From NCBI GenBank assembly GCA_910588125.1, contig CAJUPI010000109.1, positions 1 to 5,624 of the forward strand: 5,624 nucleotides of DNA. The letters run 5' to 3'. The notes beneath the pieces were generated by a model. That model worked only from the letters and a program-made list of their open reading frames with translations. It searched no databases and was not told the DNA's origin. Position 1 is the first letter of the stretch. The number at the start of each line of letters is the position of its first letter. The stretch comes from an uncultured Lachnospiraceae bacterium. GTDB lineage: Bacteria > Bacillota > Clostridia > Lachnospirales > Lachnospiraceae. Shown piece after piece: positions 1 to 5,524 of this stretch. A program made the translations under genes and the position numbers.

Positions 1-15
1 TCAGAGATTTTAGGA

Positions 16-117
16 ATTCTTGATCCCGAAACCGGAAAAAGCAGCAGATCATTTTTGGCCTTTTCCCGCTCCTTTTTCCATGGCGTATCTTCTGAAAAAC
101 TTAACTAAATGACATTG
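16..117 (-). repeat. Dispersed intergenic repeat, copy 1
   Basis: First of three related copies in this window (others near 2952-3027 and 5525-5624), read here on the minus strand. Landmarks on that strand are ATGTCATT (108-115), then AGATACGCCATGG, then the 12-mer AAGGAGCGGGAA (63-74), then a GCTGCTTTTTCC tail. The outer 33 bases (16-48) are the exact reverse complement of 5592-5624. The middle (49-62) differs most from the other copies. It lies between the window edge and the ansA promoter region. I do not recognise the family, and no transposase or terminal duplication is visible. Confidence 0.85.
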
Positions 118-176
118 CTCCTTTCCTGATCTTTTTTCCATTCCGGAAAAGGCTCCGGATATATGTGATTTTCTAC

Positions 177-205
177 TGTCTAAAAAATGCAACTTATGGT
201 AATAT
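177..205 (+). promoter_or_regulatory. Candidate extended -10 promoter for ansA
   Basis: TAATAT at 200-205 is preceded by TGG at 197-199, an extended -10 (TGn) arrangement. A weak -35 (TGTCTA, 177-182) lies 17 bases upstream. Transcription would start near 212, giving a leader of about 55 bases before the ansA start. The region is AT-rich, so chance matches are likely. This is the best candidate I see, not a firm call. Confidence 0.35.
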
Positions 206-249
206 TGTTTATTAGAAAATCATACAACTTTTTTTGAAAATTGTAAAGA

Positions 250-256
250 AAAGGAG
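250..256 (+). promoter_or_regulatory. Ribosome binding site that sets the ansA start
   Basis: AAAGGAG lies 10 bases before the ATG at 267. It falls inside the longer open frame that begins with TTG at 234, so it supports the ATG at 267 and rules against the TTG. Starting at the ATG also puts the family's N-terminal beta strand and TGGTIAS motif at the expected place. Confidence 0.85.
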
Positions 257-266
257 CTGCCTGTTT

Positions 267-1295
267 ATGAAAAGAATCCTGATGATCGCCACTGGCGGTA
301 CTATCGCCTCCAAAAGCAGTGAAACCGGCCTCAAACCACTGATTACCTCTGATGAATTATTGAGATACGTTCCTGATACTCGTGAATTTTGTCAGGCAGA
401 TACTTTGCAGCTGATTAATATTGACAGCACCAATATGCAGCCCTGCCATTGGCTTAAAATCGCTGCTGCCATACGGGAGCATTATGACGCCTATGACGGT
501 TTTGTCGTCTGCCATGGCACCGACACCATGGCTTATACGGCGGCCGCCCTGTCTTATTTGATTCAGAATTCTCCCAAGCCCATCGTCATTACCGGTGCGC
601 AAAAGCCCATTGATCTGGAAATTACCGATGCCAAGACAAACCTGACCGACAGCCTGCGCTTTGCCTCCCATGACAAAGCTTATGGCGTCGTCATTGTCTT
701 TGATGGCAAGGTAATCGCCGGCACGCGCGGCAAGAAGGAACGTACTAAAAGCTATAATGCTTTTTCCAGCATCAATTTTCCCTATATCGCCACCATTCAG
801 GAACCTCACGTAATCTTTTATCTGGATGACAAAGCGCTTTTGAAGGCGCCCGTCCGTTTTTATGACAGCTTAAATCCGCGGATTGCGCTTCTCAAGCTGA
901 TTCCTTCCATGGAGGCCGGAGTCCTCTCTTATCTTGCGGATCACTACGATGCCGTAATCATCGAATCCTTCGGGGTTGGCGGGCTTCCTTCCTACGAATC
1001 CGGAGATTTTCACAAAGCCATCCAACAGTGGACCCATGCCGGAAAAACAGTGGTCATGACTACCCAGGTTACCAACGAAGGCAGCAATATGTCGATTTAC
1101 GAGGTCGGCAAGACCATCAAACAGGAATTTGGCCTGCTGGAAGCCTATGACATGACCTTGGAAGCCACCGTTACCAAGCTTATGTGGATCCTTGGTCAAA
1201 CCGGAGAGCCTAAACAAATACGGGACATGTTTTACCGCACCATCAACCGGGATATCTTATATACTGCTTGTAATAACCCAGGCACCAGTTATTAA
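267..1295 (+). CDS. ansA: L-asparaginase, type I (cytoplasmic)
   Basis: Hydrolyses L-asparagine to L-aspartate and ammonia. The 342-residue length fits type I bacterial asparaginases, and there is no signal peptide, so it should be cytosolic and not the secreted type II form. Visible family motifs: TGGTIAS with nucleophile T12, the substrate-binding DSTNM (S54), HGTDTM with the second catalytic T85 and D86, TGAQKP (109-114), and RTKSYNAF with K161 at the place of the catalytic lysine. The small C-terminal domain includes TTQVTNEGSNMSIYEVG. The start is chosen by the AAAGGAG at 250-256; an in-frame TTG at 234 would add 11 unsupported residues. It appears to be a single-gene unit, with a repeat upstream and the convergent spoVAF-like gene downstream. 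The stop codons overlap by four bases, and no terminator is seen. The frame is intact and all key residues are present. Asparaginase is near certain; the type I assignment rests on length and lack of a signal. Confidence 0.95.
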   Translation: MKRILMIATGGTIASKSSETGLKPLITSDELLRYVPDTREFCQADTLQLINIDSTNMQPCHWLKIAAAIREHYDAYDGFVVCHGTDTMAYTAAALSYLIQNSPKPIVITGAQKPIDLEITDAKTNLTDSLRFASHDKAYGVVIVFDGKVIAGTRGKKERTKSYNAFSSINFPYIATIQEPHVIFYLDDKALLKAPVRFYDSLNPRIALLKLIPSMEAGVLSYLADHYDAVIIESFGVGGLPSYESGDFHKAIQQWTHAGKTVVMTTQVTNEGSNMSIYEVGKTIKQEFGLLEAYDMTLEATVTKLMWILGQTGEPKQIRDMFYRTINRDILYTACNNPGTSY

Positions 1296-2710
1296 TCCCG
1301 TCCCTGTCCGGCCATCGGCAGCCGCCCCCGCAGAAAACGTTTTTTCAATTCCTTCCACTGGAAAGGAATCAGCGGATAGATATAGCTCTTTCCGGCAATC
1401 GTCTTGTTAAAGACAATGGCGCAAACGGAGATCGCCACCCCGGCCACATATCCCCACACATTAAACAGAGCCGTCAGCACCAAAATCAGCACCCGCATAA
1501 ATTTCAGCGCATAGCCCAACTCAAAGCTGGACTGGCTGTAATTGGCAATGGTGACAAATGCCATATACAACATGGTTTCCGAATTGAACCAGCCAGATTT
1601 GACCGAATATTCCCCCAGCACAATGCCGGCAATCACGCTCAGCGGTGTCGTCAACATATTGGGCGTATTGATTGCCGCCAGCCGCAGGCCGTCAATGGCA
1701 AACTCCAGTATCAAAAGCTGCCAAATCAATGGCACAAAATACGGATCTGCCAATTGGACAAACTCCAGCCAGGGCGGAATAATCCCGGGATTCATCATGA
1801 GCAGCAGCCAGGTCGGAGTCAGCAAAAGGCACAGCAGGGCGGTCACCATACGGGAAAGCCTCAGATAAGTACCGGTGATCGGCGGAAAATAATAATCATC
1901 GGCTTCTTCAATAATATCAAATACAGAGGAAGGAAGGATCATGGCGGCCGGAGAGTTATCCACCAAAATCACGATATTCCCTTCCAGTATGCAGGCAGCT
2001 GCCGTGTCCGGACGCTCGGAAAATTTAAATTTGGGAAAAGGGTTGTACCACTTATGCGGATAAATGCATTCGGCCAGGCTTTCCTGGTTCATAGTCAGCG
2101 CATCCACTTTTAGTGTTTGAATACGGCCCTTCACCTTTTCCAGCAAATCTTTGTCCTGTCTTCCCTCCATATAACAAACAGCAATATCCGTGTGGGAGCT
2201 TTCCCCGGCCGTCAGTATTTCCATCGTCAGCTTCGGATCCCGGATCCGGCGGCGAATCAGCGCCGTATTGAAAATCAGTGTCTCCACAAAACCGTCCCGG
2301 GAACCCCGCATCACCTTATCCTTTTCCGGTTCTCCCACGCCTCTTGCCGGATAGGTCCGGCAGTCGATGGTCATACATTTATCAAAGCCATCAATAAACA
2401 AACAGGATATACCAGCCAAAAGCTGTACCAGCATATCTTCTTCCTTTTTTACCAGCCCGATCTCTCCGTAAGGCAGATATTTCTTGGAAAATCCATGGGC
2501 ATCCTCCGGCATATCCTCTTCCTTGATTGCCCACCAGGACTGCATCATCTTCAGCAATACCTCATCCTTCGTGAATCCGTCCACGAAGAACAATGCCGCC
2601 TTCCTGCCAGCAATATCAAACGTTCGGTATACAATGTCAAAATTTTTATCCGACTGAAGAATTTTCTTCAGTTGTTCCACATTCTCCGACAGAGATTTTG
2701 AAAATTCCAT
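1292..2710 (-). CDS. spoVAF: Spore germination protein, GerA family, SpoVAF-like
   Basis: A 472-residue protein of the GerA A-subunit superfamily, which sits in the spore inner membrane and takes part in germination. Residues 1-285 form the soluble N-terminal half, with the family blocks YPARG (120-124), EPEKDKVMRGSRDGFVETL (127-145), NTALIRRRIRDPKL (148-161), and YNPFP...ERPDTAAACILEGNIVILVDNSP (222-254). Hydrophobic segments follow at about 286-306, 325-347, 355-371, 377-392 and 403-436, then PLIPF (446-450) and a basic tail. From memory, the wording around EPEKDKV, the RRRIRD block and the short length suggest SpoVAF more than nutrient receptors such as GerAA or GerKA; this is inference. 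In Bacillus spoVAF is the last gene of the spoVA operon and contributes to germination as an accessory channel-like protein. Here no SpoVA or GerB/GerC partner lies in the window, so it stands alone. The start is supported by GGAGGAAG at 2715-2722. A forespore-type promoter candidate lies about 40 bases upstream of the start codon. Confidence 0.88.
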   Translation of the reverse strand: MEFSKSLSENVEQLKKILQSDKNFDIVYRTFDIAGRKAALFFVDGFTKDEVLLKMMQSWWAIKEEDMPEDAHGFSKKYLPYGEIGLVKKEEDMLVQLLAGISCLFIDGFDKCMTIDCRTYPARGVGEPEKDKVMRGSRDGFVETLIFNTALIRRRIRDPKLTMEILTAGESSHTDIAVCYMEGRQDKDLLEKVKGRIQTLKVDALTMNQESLAECIYPHKWYNPFPKFKFSERPDTAAACILEGNIVILVDNSPAAMILPSSVFDIIEEADDYYFPPITGTYLRLSRMVTALLCLLLTPTWLLLMMNPGIIPPWLEFVQLADPYFVPLIWQLLILEFAIDGLRLAAINTPNMLTTPLSVIAGIVLGEYSVKSGWFNSETMLYMAFVTIANYSQSSFELGYALKFMRVLILVLTALFNVWGYVAGVAISVCAIVFNKTIAGKSYIYPLIPFQWKELKKRFLRGRLPMAGQGRD

Positions 2711-2748
2711 GTCGCTTCCTCCACATCGCTTAATCTTTTACCTATATT

Positions 2749-2777
2749 CAGTATGTACCGCCGGATAAAAATTATCC
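2749..2777 (-). promoter_or_regulatory. Forespore (SigG/SigF)-like promoter candidate for spoVAF
   Basis: On the minus strand, GGATA (rc of 2773-2777) is followed after 17 bases by CATACTG (rc of 2749-2755). This compares with a SigG pattern of about GHATR - 17/18 - CATWHTA: one mismatch in the -35 and one in the -10. Transcription would begin near 2742, about 20 bases before the GGAGGAAG ribosome site. Forespore expression is what a SpoVAF homologue should have. Supported by pattern and position only; the -35 element lies inside the adjoining inverted repeat. Confidence 0.45.
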
Positions 2778-2779
2778 GG
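2761..2779. repeat. Perfect 8-bp inverted repeat in the spoVAF promoter
   Basis: CCGGATAA, a 3-base AAA spacer, then TTATCCGG. Neither strand has a T-tract after it, so it is not a terminator. It covers the -35 element of the spoVAF promoter candidate, so it could be an operator or simply a symmetrical -35 region. No regulator is identified. Confidence 0.55.
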
Positions 2780-2951
2780 ATCACTTCTCAATGTCATGAT
2801 GTTATTATGCTCCCGCAATCCTAAAACACTTCAAATTCTCTTATTTTTCTGTGAAAATGGGTACTTTTCAGTGTTTTTGCGGGTCCCAAGTTCAAGAATC
2901 CTCTTGCAGGCAAGCTTGCATCAGATTTTTTGACCCTTTGGCCCTGGTATC

Positions 2952-3027
2952 ATGTCATTAAGTTTAGCTCTAAAGATACTCAGCCATGGAAAAGGAGCGG
3001 GAAGAAGCGGAAAGGGTCGGCTGGCTT
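2952..3027 (+). repeat. Dispersed intergenic repeat, copy 2
   Basis: Plus-strand copy. It starts with ATGTCATTAAG (2952-2962), identical to copy 3, then has GATACTCAGCCATGG, the shared 12-mer AAGGAGCGGGAA (2992-3003), and GCGGAAAGGGTC...GCTGGCTTT. The distance from ATGTCATT to the 12-mer is 40 bases here, 41 in copy 1 and 39 in copy 3. It diverges after about 3027 and lacks the 33-base tail that copies 1 and 3 share, so it is truncated or an older variant. It lies between spoVAF and the cellulase promoter. Confidence 0.8.
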
Positions 3028-3105
3028 TGCAGGGATTTAGCAGAGATTTATTGATCACTTCTTTGTATTTTTTATGTATTTTTTGATGAATTTTGCACAA
3101 ATTCA

Positions 3106-3134
3106 TTGACTATTTTCCCCAAAAATGGTATATT
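3106..3134 (+). promoter_or_regulatory. Housekeeping (SigA-type) promoter of the cellulase operon
   Basis: TTGACT (3106-3111) and TATATT (3129-3134) are 17 bases apart, a near-consensus SigA promoter, with an AT-rich tract just upstream. The expected transcription start is near 3141, exactly where the structured leader begins. The mRNA would carry about 158 untranslated bases before the cellulase ATG. Confidence 0.75.
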
Positions 3135-3138
3135 AATA

Positions 3139-3232
3139 CCCAGTAAGACGCACACCGTGCTGATTACATCTTTATTTGGTATGGGGATGCCAAGCAAAGC
3201 TTTATAGTGTAACGGTTTAAGATCGTGACTGG
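3139..3232 (+). promoter_or_regulatory. Structured 5' leader, riboswitch- or attenuator-like, class unknown
   Basis: Pairings found by eye: CCAGT (3140-3144) with ACTGG (3228-3232) closing the domain; GCAC/GTGC hairpin (3150-3153 with 3157-3160); TTACAT (3164-3169) with GTGTAA (3207-3212), one G-U; inner hairpin TTGGTA/TGCCAA (3176-3181 with 3188-3193, loop TGGGGA); and a possible ACGG/TCGT hairpin (3212-3215 with 3223-3226). The heptamer GCAAAGC (3194-3200) sits in an internal loop. The domain starts at the predicted transcription start and runs into the terminator. I tested it in mind against c-di-GMP-I and -II, SAM-I, ZTP, TPP, T-box and the LicT-type antiterminator site; none fits fully. 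Regulation of the downstream cellulase operon is inferred from layout. Confidence 0.45.
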
Positions 3233-3272
3233 AGGGACTGCTTTCTATGGGGGAAAAGCAGTTCTTTCTTTT
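3231..3272 (+). terminator. Intrinsic terminator/attenuator before the cellulase gene
   Basis: ACTGCTTT (3237-3244) pairs perfectly with AAAGCAGT (3255-3262) around a 10-base loop. The stem can be extended to 14 pairs (3231-3244 with 3255-3268) through three G-U pairs and is followed by a short T-run (3269-3272). It lies between the promoter and the ATG, with no gene of its own to end, which points to attenuation. Bases 3231-3232 are shared with the closing stem of the leader. AAAGC (3196-3200) could pair with GCTTT (3240-3244) as a short antiterminator. Confidence 0.65.
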
Positions 3273-3298
3273 ATGAATGAAAAACAAGGAGGTATTCT

Positions 3299-4357
3299 AT
3301 GTCTGTGAAAAAATACCGGCGATTTCTTGTCTTCCTGCTGGCCTCCGCCTTACTTCTTGGCGGACTCTGTCCGGCACCATCCGGATTTCTGGTACATGCC
3401 TCCGCTGCCTCTCCTTCCGTTCCCGACGCTTCCCCGGTTGCCCTTCACGGAAAGCTCCAGGTAACCGGAAGCCATCTGACAGACTGCCATGGGAATCCTT
3501 TTCAGCTTTTTGGTATGTCAACTCATGGAATCGCCTGGTTTCCCCAATATGTGAACCGGGACACCTTTCGCACCCTCCGTGATGACTGGAACACCAATTG
3601 TATCCGTCTGGCTTTGTACACCGATGAATACAACGGCTACTGTAACGGCGGCGATCCCAATGAGCTTAAACAGCTCGTAAAAAACGGCGTTGATTATGCC
3701 ACCGGGCTTGGCATGTATGTCATCATTGACTGGCATGTTTTAAACGACAGGGATCCCAATGTCCACAAGACAGAAGCACTGGCCTTTTTTAATGAGATGT
3801 CGGCTCTTTATCAGGATCATGACAATGTGCTTTATGAGATCTGCAATGAGCCAAATTCCTATGCTACCTGGGACAGCATCAAGAGCTATGCCCGGGAAAT
3901 CATTCCTGTAATCCGTGCCAATGATGAAGACGCCGTGATTATTGTAGGAACTCCCACCTGGAGCCAGGACATCCATCAAGCCGCTGCCTCCCCACTGGAA
4001 TATGACAATCTGCTTTATGCCCTGCATTTTTATGCTGCCACACATACAGACTGGCTCCGTCAGCGGCTTGAGGCCTGCCTCGCCCAGGAGCTTCCCGTAT
4101 TCGTCAGCGAATTCGGCACCTGCGACGCCTCGGGAAACGGCAGCAATGATTTCAAGCAGGCTTCTCTGTGGCTCAAGCTGCTGGATAGCCACCAGATCAG
4201 CTATTGCTGCTGGAACCTGGCCAACAAAGCGGAAACCAGCAGCGTGCTTTCCCCCGGCTGCCAAAAAGTCTCCGAATGGCTGCCGGAAGAATTAAGCGAA
4301 ACCGGAAGATGGATTTCTGATTATTTCCGCTCCCACCATGTATCAAAAACGCAATAA
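3299..4357 (+). CDS. Secreted cellulase/endoglucanase, glycoside hydrolase family 5
   Basis: A 352-residue retaining beta-glycanase, most like GH5 subfamily 2 cellulases, expected to cut beta-1,4-glucan (cellulose, barley-type glucans) outside the cell. A signal peptide is plain: a basic KKYRR start, a hydrophobic core at 9-23, and probable cleavage after ASA at residue 36. The catalytic barrel spans about 48-345: IRLALYT with R103, YVIIDWHVLND with H146, the acid/base E184 in YEICNEPN, ALHFYAATH with H243 and Y245, nucleophile E271 in PVFVSEFGTCDASGNG, and the sugar-platform W305 in CCWNLANKAETSSVLSPG. There is no carbohydrate-binding module, dockerin, sortase signal or SLH domain, so it should be released as a lone catalytic domain. 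AAGGAGG (3286-3292) lies six bases before the ATG. It is first gene of a likely two-gene operon, behind a SigA-type promoter and a terminator-bearing leader. Fine specificity (cellulose, lichenan, mannan) cannot be read from sequence alone. Confidence 0.93.
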   Translation: MSVKKYRRFLVFLLASALLLGGLCPAPSGFLVHASAASPSVPDASPVALHGKLQVTGSHLTDCHGNPFQLFGMSTHGIAWFPQYVNRDTFRTLRDDWNTNCIRLALYTDEYNGYCNGGDPNELKQLVKNGVDYATGLGMYVIIDWHVLNDRDPNVHKTEALAFFNEMSALYQDHDNVLYEICNEPNSYATWDSIKSYAREIIPVIRANDEDAVIIVGTPTWSQDIHQAAASPLEYDNLLYALHFYAATHTDWLRQRLEACLAQELPVFVSEFGTCDASGNGSNDFKQASLWLKLLDSHQISYCCWNLANKAETSSVLSPGCQKVSEWLPEELSETGRWISDYFRSHHVSKTQ

Positions 4358-4377
4358 ATAAAAGGAGGATTTTTCCT

Positions 4378-5412
4378 ATGACAAAAATCACTTTAGGCAA
4401 AACCGGCATTACTACCGATCGCAATGCTTTCGGTGCCCTGCCGATCCAACGAATTTCCAAAGAAGACGCTGCCAGATTGCTCCGCCGCGCCTATGACGGC
4501 GGTTTCACATTTTTTGATACCGCCCGCGCTTATACGGACAGCGAAGAAAAATTAGGCTACGCCTTAAGCGACGTCCGCAGCCACATAACCATTGCCACCA
4601 AGACAGCAGCGGCAACTGCCGAAGACTTCTGGTCCGATCTGGAAACCAGCCTTCGCCTTTTAAAGACCGACTATATTGATATTTATCAATTTCACAATCC
4701 GGCTTTCTGCCCAAAACCGGGTGATGAAAGCGGTCTCTATGATGCTGCGCTAAAAGCCAGAGAGCAGGGCAAGATACGATTCATCTCCATTACCAACCAT
4801 CGTCTTTTTGTGGCCCAGGAGTCCATTGATTCAGGACTTTACGACACCCTGCAATTCCCATTTTGTTATCTTTCCGGCAAGCCGGAGATCGATTTAGTAC
4901 AGGCCTGCGCCCGGCGTAATATGGGCTTTATCGCCATGAAAGCTTTATCCGGCGGCCTGATTACCAACTCAGCCGCCGCATATGCCTTTGCAGCCCAATA
5001 TCCGGTCCTTCCCATCTGGGGTATTCAAAAAGAACACGAGTTAGATGAATTTTTAAGCTATATGGATCACCCGCCGGTGATGACCGATGAGATCCGCACC
5101 CTAATTGAGCAAGATCGCGAACAGCTCTGCGGCAGCTTCTGCCGTGGATGCGGCTATTGCATGCCCTGTCCGGCTGGCATCGAGATCAATACCTGCGCCC
5201 GCATGTCGCTCTTGCTTCGCCGCTCGCCCTCTGCTTCCCATTTATCCCCGGAAGGACAGGAAATGATGAAAAAAATCAAAGACTGCCTCCACTGTGGCCA
5301 ATGCTCCAACAAATGTCCTTATGGCCTGGACACTCCAACACTATTAGAACGGAACTTAAAAGATTATGAAGAAGTCCTGAACGGGAAAGAAATGACGGCC
5401 ACCAATTTCTAA
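4378..5412 (+). CDS. Aldo/keto reductase with C-terminal 4Fe-4S domain
   Basis: A 344-residue cytoplasmic oxidoreductase. Residues 1-245 form the aldo/keto reductase barrel with the full catalytic tetrad: D47 and Y52 (FFDTARAY), K75 (ATKT) and H106 (YQFHN). Residues 250-320 add a ferredoxin-like region with two cysteine groups, C255/C258/C261/C264 in the CRGCGYCMPCP block (plus C251) and C303/C306/C309/C313 in CLHCGQCSNKCP, each fit for a 4Fe-4S cluster. This fusion is a known family in anaerobic bacteria and archaea; substrates are mostly unknown, and electrons may come from ferredoxin as well as a nicotinamide cofactor. AAAGGAGGAT (4361-4370) precedes the ATG at good spacing. It starts 20 bases after the cellulase stop with no promoter or terminator between, so co-transcription and control by the cellulase leader are likely. 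A role in handling sugars released by the cellulase is a guess from position only. Confidence 0.92.
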   Translation: MTKITLGKTGITTDRNAFGALPIQRISKEDAARLLRRAYDGGFTFFDTARAYTDSEEKLGYALSDVRSHITIATKTAAATAEDFWSDLETSLRLLKTDYIDIYQFHNPAFCPKPGDESGLYDAALKAREQGKIRFISITNHRLFVAQESIDSGLYDTLQFPFCYLSGKPEIDLVQACARRNMGFIAMKALSGGLITNSAAAYAFAAQYPVLPIWGIQKEHELDEFLSYMDHPPVMTDEIRTLIEQDREQLCGSFCRGCGYCMPCPAGIEINTCARMSLLLRRSPSASHLSPEGQEMMKKIKDCLHCGQCSNKCPYGLDTPTLLERNLKDYEEVLNGKEMTATNF

Positions 5413-5441
5413 ATACATAGAAAAAATACCACAAAAGAAAA

Positions 5442-5517
5442 GTCATCAACCATTTCCTATATCCCATGTACAAGAAACCCTCCCGACACAGAATATAGAA
5501 ATAGCTGATGACATCTT
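5442..5517 (+). terminator. Long imperfect hairpin after the operon, possible terminator
   Basis: GTCATCA (5442-5448) pairs with TGATGAC (5506-5512). After a 3x3 internal loop, ATTTCCTATAT (5452-5462) pairs with ATATAGAAAT (5493-5502) with one bulged C. The end loop is about 30 bases. A short T-run (5516-5519) follows. It sits 30 bases after the reductase stop, so it may end the transcript, but the large loop and weak T-run make it atypical. Part of its 3' arm can pair instead with the start of repeat copy 3. Confidence 0.45.
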
Positions 5518-5524
5518 TTATGGC

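Larger units (their letters stand above)
2711..3105. other. Intergenic region between divergent spoVAF-like gene and cellulase operon
   Basis: About 395 bases with no credible gene. It holds the spoVAF ribosome site (2715-2722) and promoter candidate (2749-2777), a perfect small inverted repeat (2761-2779), and a 6-bp hairpin TGAAAA/TTTTCA (2852-2870) followed by a T-run. A palindrome GCAAGCTTGC lies at 2910-2919, the second repeat copy follows (from 2952), and an AT-rich tract with two TGTATTTTTT-like runs (3062-3085) lies just before the cellulase promoter, where it could act as an UP element. The 61-codon minus-strand frame over 2921-3106 lies largely within the repeat and has no family features. 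Confidence 0.7.

Noticed and set aside
1542..2701. Plus-strand open frames of 108, 119 and 194 codons inside the spoVAF-like gene
   Set aside because: They are antisense shadows of a clear, intact family member, and none has recognisable motifs.
2852..2878. Hairpin TGAAAA/TTTTCA followed by a T-run as a terminator
   Set aside because: No plus-strand gene lies upstream for it to end, and the stem has only six weak pairs.
2881..2900. Possible remnant of a fourth repeat copy upstream of copy 2
   Set aside because: Only TCAAGAAT plus scattered bases match the outer end of the repeat, too short to separate from chance.
2921..3106. 61-codon minus-strand open frame
   Set aside because: Its middle lies over repeat copy 2. 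It has no family features and no convincing ribosome site, and the matching frame in the other copies is shifted.
3208..3221. CcpA (cre) operator TGTAACGGTTTAAG
   Set aside because: The central CG is GG and the final CA is AG, so the most conserved positions fail.
3221..3244. LicT/BglG-type antiterminator (RAT) site at the terminator
   Set aside because: GATCGTGACTG resembles the 5' half of a RAT (GATTGTTACTG), and such sites do control beta-glucan genes. The 3' half (GGCAAAACC) is absent and the RAT hairpin cannot form.
3139..3272. Known riboswitch classes (c-di-GMP-I, c-di-GMP-II, SAM-I, ZTP, TPP) for the cellulase leader
   Set aside because: Isolated fragments match: GCAAAGC recalls c-di-GMP-I, GGAGGGACTG recalls SAM-I, CGTGACTGG recalls ZTP. 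In each case the other required blocks are missing: GGCAAACC with GACGCAAAGC for c-di-GMP-I, GCAACC for SAM-I, CCGCCUGGGC for ZTP.
3072..3287. 71-codon minus-strand frame across the cellulase promoter and leader
   Set aside because: It is antisense to a promoter, structured leader and terminator that explain the sequence better.
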